Source: Escherichia fergusonii ATCC 35469 | GTDB taxonomy: Bacteria > Pseudomonadota > Gammaproteobacteria > Enterobacterales > Enterobacteriaceae | Length of the DNA stretch: 64,000 nucleotides | Assembly: GCF_000026225.1 (NCBI RefSeq) | Contig: NC_011740.1 | Location: 682,001-746,000, forward strand | Direction: 5' to 3' | Part shown: in pieces, positions 8,139 through 17,203 of the stretch | Position numbering within the stretch: the stretch's first letter is position 1 | Layout: every line of letters starts with the position of its first letter | Made by a program: the position numbers and the translations under genes | The notes under the pieces: model-generated | Told to the model about the DNA's origin: nothing | The model's database searches: none | The model's input: the letters and a program-made list of their open reading frames with translations, nothing else

Positions 8139-10205
8139 TTAGTCGGGTTGTTCAAGTGATTTGATATAATCGTAAATCGCCAGTTGTGCCTGAACTTTGC
8201 GGCGATTGCCGCGTGGCACATAGCGGTTACTCAGCTCTTTATCGATAAAACGTGCTTTTACTGTGTCGCTAAACAAAATATCAATGATATCCAGAACACG
8301 CTGCTTCAGGCGTGGGTCCAGAATCGGAGTTGCCACCTCAATACGATAATCAATATTGCGCGTCATCCAGTCCGCAGAGGAGAGCCAGACCTGCTTGTCG
8401 CCGCCGTTTTCAAAAATATAGACCCGGTCATGTTCCAGATATCGGTCAACAATGCTGATAGCCCGAATGTTATCGCTGATGCCCTCAAGGTGAGGGATCA
8501 GTGAACACATACCACGTACTAACAAATTGACCTGCACACCGGAACCGGATGCCGCATAAAGTCTGTCTACCAGTCCTTTGTCTACCAGGTTGTTCAGTTT
8601 CAGGGTAATACCAGAGGGTAAGCCCTGTTGAGCATTGGCAATTTCCCGGTCGATCATGTCATACAGTAACCGACGTGAGTTTTGCGGTGAAACCATCAGA
8701 TAATCGAAGGTTACCGGACGATAGGGATTCTCAATAAAGTTAAACACCCGGCGTACTTCATTGGTGATACGAGCGTCGGCGGTCAGTAACGAGTAATCGG
8801 TATACAGGCGCGCGGTTTTTTCGTTGAAGTTACCCGTACCGATATGGGCGTAACGCACAACTTCATCGCCTTCTTTACGCGAAATCAGGAACAGCTTGGC
8901 GTGTATTTTTAGCCCAGGTGCAGAGAAAATCACATGTACGCCAGCTTCTGTCAGGCGCTTTGCCCAGTGAATATTGGCTTCTTCATCAAAACGGGCCTGT
9001 AATTCAACCACCACGGTGACTTTTTTACCGTTGTGAGCGGCATGGATCATTGAATCAATGATGCGAGAGTCTTTCGCTACGCGATAAATATTGATTTTGA
9101 TTGCCAGTACACTGGGATCGAAAGAGGCCTGACGCAGCAATTCCAGCACATGTTCAAAGGTGTGATAAGGATAATAGAGCAGCACGTCACGTTCGCGGAT
9201 AGCATCGAAACCGTTACGGAATTTATCTTTATCAAACCAGATATGGCGCAACCGCGGCAGCGGCTTATTTACCAGATTCGCTTTGCCAACATTGGGGAAA
9301 TTAATAAAGTCTTTAAAGTTATGATAACGTCCGCCAGGAACAATAGAGTCATAACGAGAAATGGTTAATTTCTCGCGCAGCACTTCGACTAATGCGTCGG
9401 GCATATCACGTTGATAAACAAACCGCACAGGTTCAGCCGTCAGGCGCTGTTTCAGGCTGGACGACATCAACTCCATCAGACTGGATTCCATTTCGTGCAC
9501 CAGGTCGTACTCGGCATCACGAGTCATCTTCATGGAATAGGCATTTAAGGCGTCATAATCAAAAAAGCCTTTGAAGATATCATCCAGGCAGTAACGGAGA
9601 ATATTGTCCAGCAAAATCATTGGCTTGCGACGACGCGGAGCTTCCGGGGGCAGATTCACAAAGCGTGGCACTTTATCTGAAGGTATTTCCAGGAGTGCAT
9701 AACGAATGGAATCTCCACGGATAATTTCCACCGCCAGATAGGTGTAGTCATCTTTCAGGAACTGCACCAGGTCCGTTTCACGGTTAATTAAAATCGGGGT
9801 AATGTGTTGGCGAAGGTACTGCTTAAAGTAATGACGCAGCCAAATTTGTTGATTAACCGACAGTTGCCGTTCATTAATCAGGAAAATTTGATTACGTGCC
9901 ATCTCAAGTAGTAGCTCGTTGTACAGGCCGTCAAATTCCTGATCGGCCTTCAAAACGCGGGACTGGATTTTACCTAACAGATGGCGAGAATGTGAGTTCG
10001 AACCTTGTTCTTCGCTAATAATGATACGGCGCTTCAGTTCGGCGAAGCGGACTTTATAGAACTCATCAAGGTTATTGGAATAGATCCCCAGGAAACGCAT
10101 CCTTTCAATCAGCGGATTGGATTTATCCGCTGCTTCCTGGAGCACGCGTTCATTAAACGCTAACCAACTGAGCTCTTTCTCGATGTATAGCTTTTCCTGA
10201 CCCAT
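8139..10205 (-). CDS. ppk: Polyphosphate kinase 1
   Basis: 688 residues, the usual Ppk1 length. Reversibly polymerises the gamma phosphate of ATP into polyphosphate, at the membrane-associated tetramer. The N-terminal domain begins with the typical EKELSWLAFNERVLQEA. The two C-terminal phospholipase-D-like domains carry the catalytic histidines: the autophosphorylated His in GLKIHAKLFLI (about 435) and a second in YLEHDRVYIF (about 592). First gene of ppk-ppx. The upstream 200 bases contain the promoter; I cannot make a confident Pho box. Confidence 0.98.
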   Translation of the reverse strand: MGQEKLYIEKELSWLAFNERVLQEAADKSNPLIERMRFLGIYSNNLDEFYKVRFAELKRRIIISEEQGSNSHSRHLLGKIQSRVLKADQEFDGLYNELLLEMARNQIFLINERQLSVNQQIWLRHYFKQYLRQHITPILINRETDLVQFLKDDYTYLAVEIIRGDSIRYALLEIPSDKVPRFVNLPPEAPRRRKPMILLDNILRYCLDDIFKGFFDYDALNAYSMKMTRDAEYDLVHEMESSLMELMSSSLKQRLTAEPVRFVYQRDMPDALVEVLREKLTISRYDSIVPGGRYHNFKDFINFPNVGKANLVNKPLPRLRHIWFDKDKFRNGFDAIRERDVLLYYPYHTFEHVLELLRQASFDPSVLAIKINIYRVAKDSRIIDSMIHAAHNGKKVTVVVELQARFDEEANIHWAKRLTEAGVHVIFSAPGLKIHAKLFLISRKEGDEVVRYAHIGTGNFNEKTARLYTDYSLLTADARITNEVRRVFNFIENPYRPVTFDYLMVSPQNSRRLLYDMIDREIANAQQGLPSGITLKLNNLVDKGLVDRLYAASGSGVQVNLLVRGMCSLIPHLEGISDNIRAISIVDRYLEHDRVYIFENGGDKQVWLSSADWMTRNIDYRIEVATPILDPRLKQRVLDIIDILFSDTVKARFIDKELSNRYVPRGNRRKVQAQLAIYDYIKSLEQPD

Positions 10206-10363
10206 TACCTCTTTTACTCCGTTTTATTCACGGGAAACTGCCGGGTTATTATGACGAGCATATTGACCAGATGTCCAACAGTGTCAGACAAGTATGGTTA
10301 AAGTCGGTGGAGAACCGATTTTAAATGCTGTTAAATGACGTAGAGAACACGGCGGGGAAGAGC

Positions 10364-10393
10364 GTTCCTCACGCAAGCAGAACCGTGAGGAAC
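10364..10393. terminator. Palindromic hairpin between ppk and purN
   Basis: GTTCCTCACG and CGTGAGGAAC form a perfect 10-base stem with a 10-base loop, 12 bases past the purN stop. On the purN strand the T-run precedes the stem instead of following it, so it is not a canonical intrinsic terminator. It may stabilise the purN 3' end. Confidence 0.5.
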
Positions 10394-10405
10394 AGAAAAA
10401 AATAG

Positions 10406-11044
10406 TTATTCGTCAGCCGCATAGCCTTGAGGAGGCAGACGTTTACCATCCAGCCAGGCGGCGTTATCGCGCATTTTCAACCGACCATCAACAAACCAAC
10501 TAATGACCAGAGGATAAATGGCATGTTCCTGCGTTTGCACACGAGCCGTCACATCATCTTCAGTATCACCTGCAAACACCGGCACTCTGGCCTGTAATAT
10601 TACCGGGCCACCGTCCAGTTCATCTGTGACAAAATGCACGGATGTTCCATGCTCTTTATCACCATTTTCCAGAGCCTGGCGATGGGTATGAAGCCCTGGA
10701 TATTTAGGTAGCAAAGAGGGATGAATATTCAGCAACTTTTCTGCGTAATGCTCCACAAATGTCGGGCTTAAAATACGCATAAAACCCGCCAGCACCACAA
10801 CATCGGGCGTGTAGTTGTCAATCTCAGCAATAAGTTGCTTGTCAAAAGCGTCGCGGTTAGCAAAATCATTCGCTGACAATACATGCGTTGGGATACCCGC
10901 TTCCCTGGCACGTTCAAGGCCGAACGCGTCGGCCTTATTGCTGAAGACTGCCCGTACGGTGCCTTTGATTTTATTGACTTTGCAGGCATCGATGATTGCC
11001 TGCAAATTGCTTCCGTTGCCGGAAATAAGCACCACAATATTCAT
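10406..11044 (-). CDS. purN: Phosphoribosylglycinamide formyltransferase 1
   Basis: 212 residues from the ATG at 11044. Transfers a formyl group from 10-formyl-THF to GAR in purine synthesis. The N-terminal Rossmann part holds LISGNGSNLQAI, where the phosphate of GAR binds. The family signature includes the catalytic Asn-His-Asp set: Asn in LNIHPSLLP, His in the same motif, and Asp in VTDELDGGPVI. The start overlaps the purM stop (TGATG), so translation is probably coupled. Transcribed from the PurR-controlled purM promoter. Confidence 0.98.
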   Translation of the reverse strand: MNIVVLISGNGSNLQAIIDACKVNKIKGTVRAVFSNKADAFGLERAREAGIPTHVLSANDFANRDAFDKQLIAEIDNYTPDVVVLAGFMRILSPTFVEHYAEKLLNIHPSLLPKYPGLHTHRQALENGDKEHGTSVHFVTDELDGGPVILQARVPVFAGDTEDDVTARVQTQEHAIYPLVISWFVDGRLKMRDNAAWLDGKRLPPQGYAADE

Positions 11045-12081
11045 CAAGCAATAACCACACGTTGTTCGGCATCAGAGGCTTTAATCACCCCAATTTTCCA
11101 GGCCTTTTCACCGTTGGCATTGAGCAGGGCGAGGGCGTTTTCGACTTCCGCTTCTGGCAGAGCGATGATCATGCCGACGCCACAGTTAAAGGTGCGATAC
11201 ATTTCGTGGCGGCTGACGTTACCCGCAGTTTGCAGCCAGTTAAACACTTCCGGCCACTGCCAGGAGGATTCATCAATTACTGCCTGAGTATTTTCTGGCA
11301 GTACGCGAGGAATATTTTCCCAGAAGCCACCCCCCGTCAGGTGAGCAATAGCATGAACATCAACCTTGTCGATCAATTCCAGTACCGATTTCACATAGAT
11401 GCGAGTCGGTGCCAGCAGGTGGTCTGCTAATGGTTTACCAGCGAGCTGCGTGGTTTGTGGATCGCAACCACTGACTTCGAGTATTTTGCGCACCAACGAA
11501 TAACCATTGGAGTGCGGACCGCTGGAACCAAGAGCAATCAGTACATCGCCATCGGTTACTTTCGTACCGTCGATAATTTCTGATTTTTCCACCACTCCAA
11601 CGCAGAAACCGGCAACGTCATAATCTTCGCCGTGGTACATACCTGGCATTTCTGCGGTTTCACCACCAACCAGAGCACAACCAGATTGCAGGCAGCCTTC
11701 CGCGATACCGCTAATAACGGAAGATGCGGTATCAACATCCAGTTTGCCGGTCGCGTAGTAATCAAGGAAAAACAGAGGTTCAGCACCCTGTACCACCAGA
11801 TCGTTGACGCACATCGCTACCAGGTCGATACCAATAGTGTCATGACGCTGTAAATCCATCGCCAGACGCAGCTTGGTGCCAACGCCATCAGTGCCGGAAA
11901 CCAAAACCGGTTCACGATATTTTTGCGGCAAAGCGCACAGCGCACCGAAACCGCCCAGACCACCCATGACTTCCGGGCGGCGCGTTTTCTTTACTACGCC
12001 TTTGATTCGATCAACCAGAGCATTACCTGCGTCGATATCAACACCGGCATCTTTATAGCTAAGAGAGGTTTTTTCGGTCAC
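11044..12081 (-). CDS. purM: Phosphoribosylformylglycinamidine cyclo-ligase (AIR synthetase)
   Basis: 345 residues, standard length. ATP-dependent closure of FGAM to aminoimidazole ribotide, the fifth purine step. The PurM/SelD-type glycine-rich motifs are visible: GGLGGFGALC near residue 40, SGTDGVGTKLRLA near 62, and GGETAEMPG around 140, with HLTGGGFWENIPR in the C-terminal domain. First gene of purMN. A PurR operator lies 64-79 bases upstream, between the divergent purM and upp promoters. Confidence 0.98.
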   Translation of the reverse strand: MTEKTSLSYKDAGVDIDAGNALVDRIKGVVKKTRRPEVMGGLGGFGALCALPQKYREPVLVSGTDGVGTKLRLAMDLQRHDTIGIDLVAMCVNDLVVQGAEPLFFLDYYATGKLDVDTASSVISGIAEGCLQSGCALVGGETAEMPGMYHGEDYDVAGFCVGVVEKSEIIDGTKVTDGDVLIALGSSGPHSNGYSLVRKILEVSGCDPQTTQLAGKPLADHLLAPTRIYVKSVLELIDKVDVHAIAHLTGGGFWENIPRVLPENTQAVIDESSWQWPEVFNWLQTAGNVSRHEMYRTFNCGVGMIIALPEAEVENALALLNANGEKAWKIGVIKASDAEQRVVIA

Positions 12082-12144
12082 TGCTTAGGTCCCCACGCAT
12101 TTACTAGCGTTAACAGAATAATTTCGGCGCAATTCTATCAGGCT

Positions 12145-12160
12145 AAGCAAACGTTTGCGA
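12145..12160 (-). promoter_or_regulatory. PurR operator of purMN
   Basis: AAGCAAACGTTTGCGA matches the PUR box ACGCAAACGTTTGCGT in 14 of 16 positions, including the central palindrome GCAAACGTTTGC. It lies upstream of purM and far from the upp start, consistent with purine repression of purMN. Confidence 0.92.
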
Positions 12161-12259
12161 GCCTGTGTTGAACATGCTTTATCTGCTATTTTTTAACCAG
12201 CAGATGAATGATTGATCGATATCATGTCTTCAATGTATTGCGGCGAGGATGAAAAGCGG

Positions 12260-12281
12260 TATAATCCGTCGATTTTTTTTT
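12260..12281 (+). promoter_or_regulatory. upp promoter -10 and T-tract start region
   Basis: A perfect -10 hexamer TATAAT (12260-12265) is followed six bases later by GA and nine T residues (12273-12281), then AGG. In E. coli upp is regulated by UTP-sensitive start-site choice coupled to reiterative transcription on GATTTTTTTTG, as I recall with eight T. Start at G12271 or A12272 fits that model. A -35 candidate (TTGCGG or overlapping TATTGC) lies around 12236-12243. Confidence 0.8.
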
Positions 12282-12314
12282 AGGTTGCCACTCGTCTGAG
12301 GATAGGAGAAGAGT

Positions 12315-12941
12315 ATGAAGATCGTGGAAGTGAAACACCCACTCGTCAAACACAAGCTTGGGCTGATGCGTGAGACCGATATTAGCACTAAACGCTTTCG
12401 TGAACTCGCCTCGGAAGTTGGCAGCCTGTTAACATATGAAGCGACCGCCGACCTGGAAACCGAGAAGGTTACGATTGAAGGGTGGAACGGTCCGGTTGAA
12501 GTCGATCAAATCAAAGGCAAAAAAATTACCGTTGTACCGATCCTGCGTGCTGGTCTTGGCATGATGGAAGGCGTACTGGAAAACGTACCGAGCGCACGTA
12601 TCAGTGTGGTCGGGATGTACCGTAACGAAGAAACCCTTGAGCCAGTACCGTATTTCCAGAAACTGGTTTCCAATATCGATGAGCGTATGGCGCTGATCGT
12701 TGATCCAATGCTGGCAACCGGTGGTTCTGTCATTGCCACCATCGACCTGCTGAAAAAAGCGGGCTGCAGCAGCATTAAAGTGCTGGTGCTGGTTGCCGCG
12801 CCGGAAGGTATCGCGGCGCTGGAAAAAGCCCACCCGGACGTGGAACTCTATACAGCATCTATCGATCAGGGGTTGAACGAGCACGGATACATCATTCCGG
12901 GTCTTGGCGACGCCGGTGACAAAATTTTTGGTACGAAATAA
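12315..12941 (+). CDS. upp: Uracil phosphoribosyltransferase
   Basis: 208 residues. Salvages uracil with PRPP to UMP in the cytoplasm. The PRPP-binding loop reads ALIVDPMLATGGSVIATIDLL (about residues 126-146, quoted here as its core VDPMLATGGS), and the uracil-binding C-terminal loop is GYIIPGLGDAGDK. An AGGAGAAGAG ribosome-binding site lies just upstream. Followed by an intrinsic terminator and then uraA, the uracil transporter, with which it forms a salvage unit. Regulated by UTP through the T-tract promoter. Confidence 0.98.
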   Translation: MKIVEVKHPLVKHKLGLMRETDISTKRFRELASEVGSLLTYEATADLETEKVTIEGWNGPVEVDQIKGKKITVVPILRAGLGMMEGVLENVPSARISVVGMYRNEETLEPVPYFQKLVSNIDERMALIVDPMLATGGSVIATIDLLKKAGCSSIKVLVLVAAPEGIAALEKAHPDVELYTASIDQGLNEHGYIIPGLGDAGDKIFGTK

Positions 12942-12958
12942 ATAATAAATTCTTTCTT

Positions 12959-12986
12959 AGCCGACTTTAAGAGTCGGCTTTTTTTT
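12959..12986 (+). terminator. Intergenic terminator/attenuator between upp and uraA
   Basis: AGCCGACT and AGTCGGCT arms with a TTAAG loop followed by eight T. A canonical intrinsic terminator, likely lowering uraA expression relative to upp. The uraA ATG is only 40 bases further on, so uraA transcription probably depends on readthrough. Confidence 0.9.
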
Positions 12987-13026
12987 GACTAAAACGCTAA
13001 TAAACTTAATCGTAGAGGAAAACACT

Positions 13027-14316
13027 ATGACGCGCCGTGCTATCGGGGTGAGTGAAAGACCGCCGCTTTTACAGACAATCCCGCTTAGTTTGCAACACCT
13101 GTTCGCCATGTTTGGTGCAACTGTACTGGTGCCCGTTCTGTTTAATATTAATCCGGCAACCGTTCTGTTATTCAACGGCATCGGAACCTTGCTGTATCTC
13201 TTTATCTGTAAAGGAAAAATCCCCGCCTATCTCGGGTCCAGTTTCGCTTTTATCTCCCCGGTTTTGCTGTTGCTGCCGTTAGGTTATGAAGTGGCACTGG
13301 GTGGTTTTATCATGTGTGGTGTACTGTTTTGCCTGGTGTCTTTTATTGTGAAGAAAGCAGGGACTGGTTGGCTGGATGTTATGTTCCCACCAGCTGCCAT
13401 GGGCGCAATCGTTGCCGTCATTGGTCTTGAACTGGCGGGCGTTGCAGCGAACATGGCCGGGTTACTGCCAGCAGAAGGTCAGGCACCTGATGGTAAAACG
13501 ATTTTTGTTTCCCTGGTGACGCTGTCAGTCACGGTACTGGGGTCCGTATTGTTTCGTGGTTTCCTGGCGATAATCCCGATTCTTATCGGTGTGCTGGTGG
13601 GTTATGCCCTTTCGTTTGTGATGGGAATGGTTGATACCACACCAATTGTGAACGCCCACTGGTTTGCATTACCGACTATCTATACGCCGCGTTTTGAGTG
13701 GTTTGCTATTCTTACGATTCTGCCAGCAGCGTTGGTGGTGATTGCGGAACATGTCGGTCATCTGGTGGTAACGGCGAATATCGTGAAAAAAGATCTGATC
13801 CGTGATCCGGGTCTGCACCGTTCGATGTTTGCTAATGGCCTGTCGACCGTGATTTCTGGTTTCTTTGGTTCTACGCCGAATACCACCTACGGTGAAAACA
13901 TTGGTGTCATGGCCATTACTCGCGTCTACAGTACCTGGGTCATCGGCGGTGCGGCGATTATCGCTATTCTGCTTTCTTGTGTCGGGAAACTGGCCGCTGC
14001 CATTCAGATGATCCCACTGCCAGTTATGGGCGGTGTATCGCTGCTGTTATACGGAGTCATTGGGGCGTCGGGTATTCGTGTCCTGATTGAATCAAAAGTG
14101 GATTACAACAAAGCACAGAACCTGATCCTGACTTCGGTTATTTTGATTATCGGTGTCAGTGGCGCGAAGGTGCATATCGGTGCCGCAGAGCTGAAAGGTA
14201 TGGCCCTGGCTACGATCGTAGGGATCGGCCTGAGTCTGATCTTTAAACTGATTGGTGTCATGCGCCCGGAAGAGGTTATTCTGGAAGCAGAAGACGCAGA
14301 TACACCGCAGAAGTAA
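13027..14316 (+). CDS. uraA: Uracil:proton symporter (NCS2)
   Basis: 429 residues from the ATG at 13027 (MTRRAIGV), preceded by AGAGGAAAACACT. Inner-membrane uracil importer of the nucleobase-ascorbate family with 14 membrane segments. The two substrate and proton-coupling motifs are present: VVIAEHVGHLV in TM8 (Glu and His of uracil/proton binding) and PNTTYGENIGVMAITRV in TM10 (Glu of GENIG). Together with upp it imports and traps uracil. Compared with my memory of K-12, differences cluster in the periplasmic stretch NMAGLLPAEGQAPDGKTI, and the C-terminus ends DADTPQK. Confidence 0.97.
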   Translation: MTRRAIGVSERPPLLQTIPLSLQHLFAMFGATVLVPVLFNINPATVLLFNGIGTLLYLFICKGKIPAYLGSSFAFISPVLLLLPLGYEVALGGFIMCGVLFCLVSFIVKKAGTGWLDVMFPPAAMGAIVAVIGLELAGVAANMAGLLPAEGQAPDGKTIFVSLVTLSVTVLGSVLFRGFLAIIPILIGVLVGYALSFVMGMVDTTPIVNAHWFALPTIYTPRFEWFAILTILPAALVVIAEHVGHLVVTANIVKKDLIRDPGLHRSMFANGLSTVISGFFGSTPNTTYGENIGVMAITRVYSTWVIGGAAIIAILLSCVGKLAAAIQMIPLPVMGGVSLLLYGVIGASGIRVLIESKVDYNKAQNLILTSVILIIGVSGAKVHIGAAELKGMALATIVGIGLSLIFKLIGVMRPEEVILEAEDADTPQK

Positions 14317-14322
14317 AGTAGC

Positions 14323-14347
14323 AACCGGGCAGTTCCGCTGCCCGGTT
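14323..14347 (+). terminator. Hairpin after uraA
   Basis: AACCGGGCAG / CTGCCCGGTT, a perfect 10-base stem with a TTCCG loop, 7 bases after the uraA stop. Only a short TTCTA follows, so termination may be partial and allow readthrough to hda. Confidence 0.65.
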
Positions 14348-14411
14348 CTAACATCATGTAATTCTGTGGTAAACTTCTCACGATTTTGTGAAATCCCTGG
14401 TTGAGGTATCT

Positions 14412-15113
14412 CTGAACACACCGGCACAGCTCTCTTTGCCACTTTATCTTCCTGACGATGAAACCTTCGCAAGTTTCTGGCCGGGGGATAACTCCTCTTT
14501 ACTGGCCGCGCTGCAAAACGTGCTGCGTCAGGAACATAGCGGTTACATCTATCTCTGGGCGCGCGAAGGTGCGGGGCGCAGCCATTTGCTGCATGCAGCC
14601 TGCGCGGAACTTTCTCAACGTGGTGATGCCGTTGGCTATGTACCGCTGGATAAGCGTACCTGGTTCGTACCGGAAGTTCTGGACGGAATGGAACAACTTT
14701 CGCTGGTCTGTATCGATAACATTGAATGTATTGCAGGCGACGAATTGTGGGAAATGGCGATTTTTGATCTCTATAACCGCATTCTGGAGTCAGGCAAAAC
14801 GCGTCTGTTGATCACCGGTGATCGCCCTCCACGCCAGTTAAACCTGGGGTTGCCGGATCTTGCATCACGGCTTGACTGGGGGCAGATTTATAAACTGCAG
14901 CCGTTATCTGATGAGGATAAATTGCAAGCATTACAGTTACGCGCCCGTTTACGCGGCTTTGAGTTACCTGAAGATGTGGGACGCTTCCTGCTGAAACGAC
15001 TTGATCGTGAAATGCGCACACTGTTTATGACACTTGATCAACTTGATCGGGCATCGATTACCGCTCAGCGCAAACTCACCATTCCATTTGTAAAAGAGAT
15101 CCTGAAACTGTAA
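14412..15113 (+). CDS. hda: Hda, DnaA-regulatory inactivator (CTG start)
   Basis: 233 residues if initiated at the CTG at 14412. GAGG is placed 5 bases before this CTG, and no ATG gives a protein of the right length with a ribosome-binding site; the CUG start of hda is known in E. coli. Hda is a DnaA-like AAA+ protein that binds DNA-loaded beta clamp through the N-terminal QLSLPL motif (residues 6-11) and stimulates ATP hydrolysis by DnaA (RIDA), preventing over-initiation. The AAA+ core shows the variant Walker A REGAGRSHLLHA and Walker B LVCIDNIE. Sensor and arginine-finger regions are in the GLPDLASRLDWG and KRLDREMRTL segments. Confidence 0.95.
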   Translation: MNTPAQLSLPLYLPDDETFASFWPGDNSSLLAALQNVLRQEHSGYIYLWAREGAGRSHLLHAACAELSQRGDAVGYVPLDKRTWFVPEVLDGMEQLSLVCIDNIECIAGDELWEMAIFDLYNRILESGKTRLLITGDRPPRQLNLGLPDLASRLDWGQIYKLQPLSDEDKLQALQLRARLRGFELPEDVGRFLLKRLDREMRTLFMTLDQLDRASITAQRKLTIPFVKEILKL

Positions 15114-15138
15114 ACGCCGTAGGGTTAGCCACGGCGTT
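15113..15138. terminator. Bidirectional hairpin between hda and yfgD
   Basis: AACGCCGT / ACGGCGTT arms with a 10-base loop and ACGTTTTATT following on the plus strand. Lies exactly between convergent hda and yfgD. Confidence 0.7.
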
Positions 15139-15146
15139 ACGTTTTA

Positions 15147-15506
15147 TTAGCTGACAATTTCCAGAACTTGCTCAGGTGGACGACCTATCCGCGCTTTACC
15201 ATTCGCCACCACAATCGGGCGTTCCATCAGCTTCGGATGGTCCACCATTGCCTGAATCAAAGCATCTTCACTGAGACTGCTGTCTGCCAGATTTAATTCT
15301 TTATACAGATCCTCTTTCTGGCGCATCAGTTCGCGGGCGCTGCTCATCCCAAGCATTTGCAGCAACTCACGCAGCGTTTTGCCATCAGCAGGTGTCTCAA
15401 GATAGAGCACAACTTCTGCGTCCACGCCATTTTCCTTCAGCAAGGAAAGTGTTTCACGGCTCTTGGAGCAACGAGGGTTATGGTAAATTTTTACCGTTTT
15501 GTTCAT
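15147..15506 (-). CDS. yfgD: YfgD, ArsC-family (thioredoxin-fold) protein
   Basis: 119 residues. The ArsC signature YHNPRCSKSRETLSLL holds the nucleophilic Cys at about residue 13, and the typical MERPIVVANGKARIGRPPE loop is present near the C-terminus. This is the arsenate reductase-like family using glutaredoxin-type chemistry. No arsR or arsB gene is near, so a role in arsenic resistance is not indicated by context. Downstream of bepA on the same strand with a 20-base gap, so probably cotranscribed. Confidence 0.93.
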   Translation of the reverse strand: MNKTVKIYHNPRCSKSRETLSLLKENGVDAEVVLYLETPADGKTLRELLQMLGMSSARELMRQKEDLYKELNLADSSLSEDALIQAMVDHPKLMERPIVVANGKARIGRPPEQVLEIVS

Positions 15507-15526
15507 TGTTCTTCCTTTAATACGAA

Positions 15527-16990
15527 TTACATCTTGGTATAAGGTTTAAAGCGTTCTTGCAGCTGGCGCAGCTGATCGATGCGAGCATCATAACGGGCCT
15601 GTTGCAGACTGCCTAATTTGACCTGTGAACTGGCACTGCTCAATAGGGAGATGGCCTGATCGAGACGCCCCGCCAGGGCATAACCTTCTGCCCGTGCTGC
15701 CAGTTCCTGATCGCGATTATTCAACGCGGCTTCAGCCTGTGCCAGTAGATCCCAACCATTGCCGTCATCTTTATTGTTAAAGGTGTAGCGATTCAGGATT
15801 GTTGCCGCCTGCTGTGGCTGCCCACTTTGCAGGTAAGCATTTGCGAGGTTGAGCTGCAATACCGGGTTAGTACGCAAATCACGGGCATTTTTCAGGCGAT
15901 TAATCGCATCACTGGCTTTTTTCTCACCAAGATCAATATCCGTTGCCAGATCAAGATACCAGGCATTATTCGGTTCTGCCGTCAGCAGTGGCTGGAGGAT
16001 TATACGTGCTTCGCCATATTTACTGCCTTCCATTGCCTGTAACGCCCGACCATACTGCGCGGCCCGCTGTTGGCGAATGTTACCTTTGGCCCATTCATCA
16101 AGAAGATCGTTGGTTAACTGGTTGCGTCCGGAATTGTACATTCCCAGCGTACGTGCTTTGGCCAGATAAAAATCCTCTGACGATTGCGTCACCATTGGGC
16201 GCATCTGATTAGCGCGGTTGCGGGCATCTGCCAGACGGCTTTCCGGCAATGGGTGAGTTAACAAAATTTCTGGTGGCCGGGAAGAGTAACGTGCCTGGTC
16301 GAGCAGTTTTTCAAGGAACGTTGGCATTGCCTGCGGATCAAACCCCGAGCGTTGCAGTACCTGAATACCGATGCGGTCAGCTTCTTGTTCGTTTTGTTGC
16401 GTAAAGCTGATCATCCCCTGACGCGTTCCCGCCAGTGTACCGGTTAATGCTGCCATCCCTGCCTGCGGACTGGCCATTGCCAGTAAAATAGAGCCTAACG
16501 CACCGGCCCATGTCAGTGGAGCGTTACGCTTTTGATCTTCCATTGCGCGGGCCAAATGGCGCTGGGTAACGTGAGAAATTTCGTGGGCCATGACCGACGC
16601 TAACTGGCTTTCGTTATCGGCATAGCGAAAGAGTGCCGAATGCAGCACCACATTGCCGCCAAAAAAAGCAAAGGCGTTAATTTCGTCGTTATTGATCAGA
16701 TAGAAATGGAAGGGCGTTTTTACGGAGTCGGCGTGTGAAACCAGCCGCATACCCAGTGAATTGATGTATTGATCAAGAAGTGGATCGTTTATCAGTGGGG
16801 CGCTGCCTCGCAGCTGGCGGACGTAATAATCGCCCATCTGCATTTCCTGACCGATAGAGAGTGTGCTTCCTGCTGAGGTTCCCATATCCGGCAGGGTATC
16901 AGCCGAATCGGCAAATGCCGGTGCCACCTGACCAATAGTCATTGCTGCGATGAGCGTTGCAACCAGGTTTTTTTTCAACTGCCTGAACAT
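15527..16990 (-). CDS. bepA: BepA, periplasmic M48 protease/chaperone for outer-membrane protein assembly
   Basis: 487 residues from the ATG at 16990 (MFRQLKKNL), followed by a Sec signal peptide ending near AFA-DSA (about residue 27-29); longer upstream frames would mask it. The M48 zinc site is HEISH at 136-140 with the third-ligand motif NEQEADRIG around 246. The C-terminal half is built of TPR repeats (NAWYLDLATDIDLG, NPVLQLNLANAYLQSG, GWDLLAQAEAALNN). It promotes LptD maturation and degrades stalled outer-membrane proteins at the BAM complex; sigma-E dependent in K-12. Divergent from perM across about 213 bases. Confidence 0.97.
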   Translation of the reverse strand: MFRQLKKNLVATLIAAMTIGQVAPAFADSADTLPDMGTSAGSTLSIGQEMQMGDYYVRQLRGSAPLINDPLLDQYINSLGMRLVSHADSVKTPFHFYLINNDEINAFAFFGGNVVLHSALFRYADNESQLASVMAHEISHVTQRHLARAMEDQKRNAPLTWAGALGSILLAMASPQAGMAALTGTLAGTRQGMISFTQQNEQEADRIGIQVLQRSGFDPQAMPTFLEKLLDQARYSSRPPEILLTHPLPESRLADARNRANQMRPMVTQSSEDFYLAKARTLGMYNSGRNQLTNDLLDEWAKGNIRQQRAAQYGRALQAMEGSKYGEARIILQPLLTAEPNNAWYLDLATDIDLGEKKASDAINRLKNARDLRTNPVLQLNLANAYLQSGQPQQAATILNRYTFNNKDDGNGWDLLAQAEAALNNRDQELAARAEGYALAGRLDQAISLLSSASSQVKLGSLQQARYDARIDQLRQLQERFKPYTKM

Positions 16991-17203
16991 AACCTCTGTC
17001 CTGTATTTTTTGAGATAACCATTTGACCCATGCTGTGGAGTATTGTTCCCGTTGCGCCAGGGTTTGCGGGTAAACCTGAAAACACATGACGGGAATAACG
17101 TTTCAGTTTCCTGAATCAGCCATAAAAAGCGAAGTCTTTTTTGTGACATTTCGATACAATTCGGGATCGCAATCCCGCTATCAAGATTCAGGGACAGGTT
17201 TTT

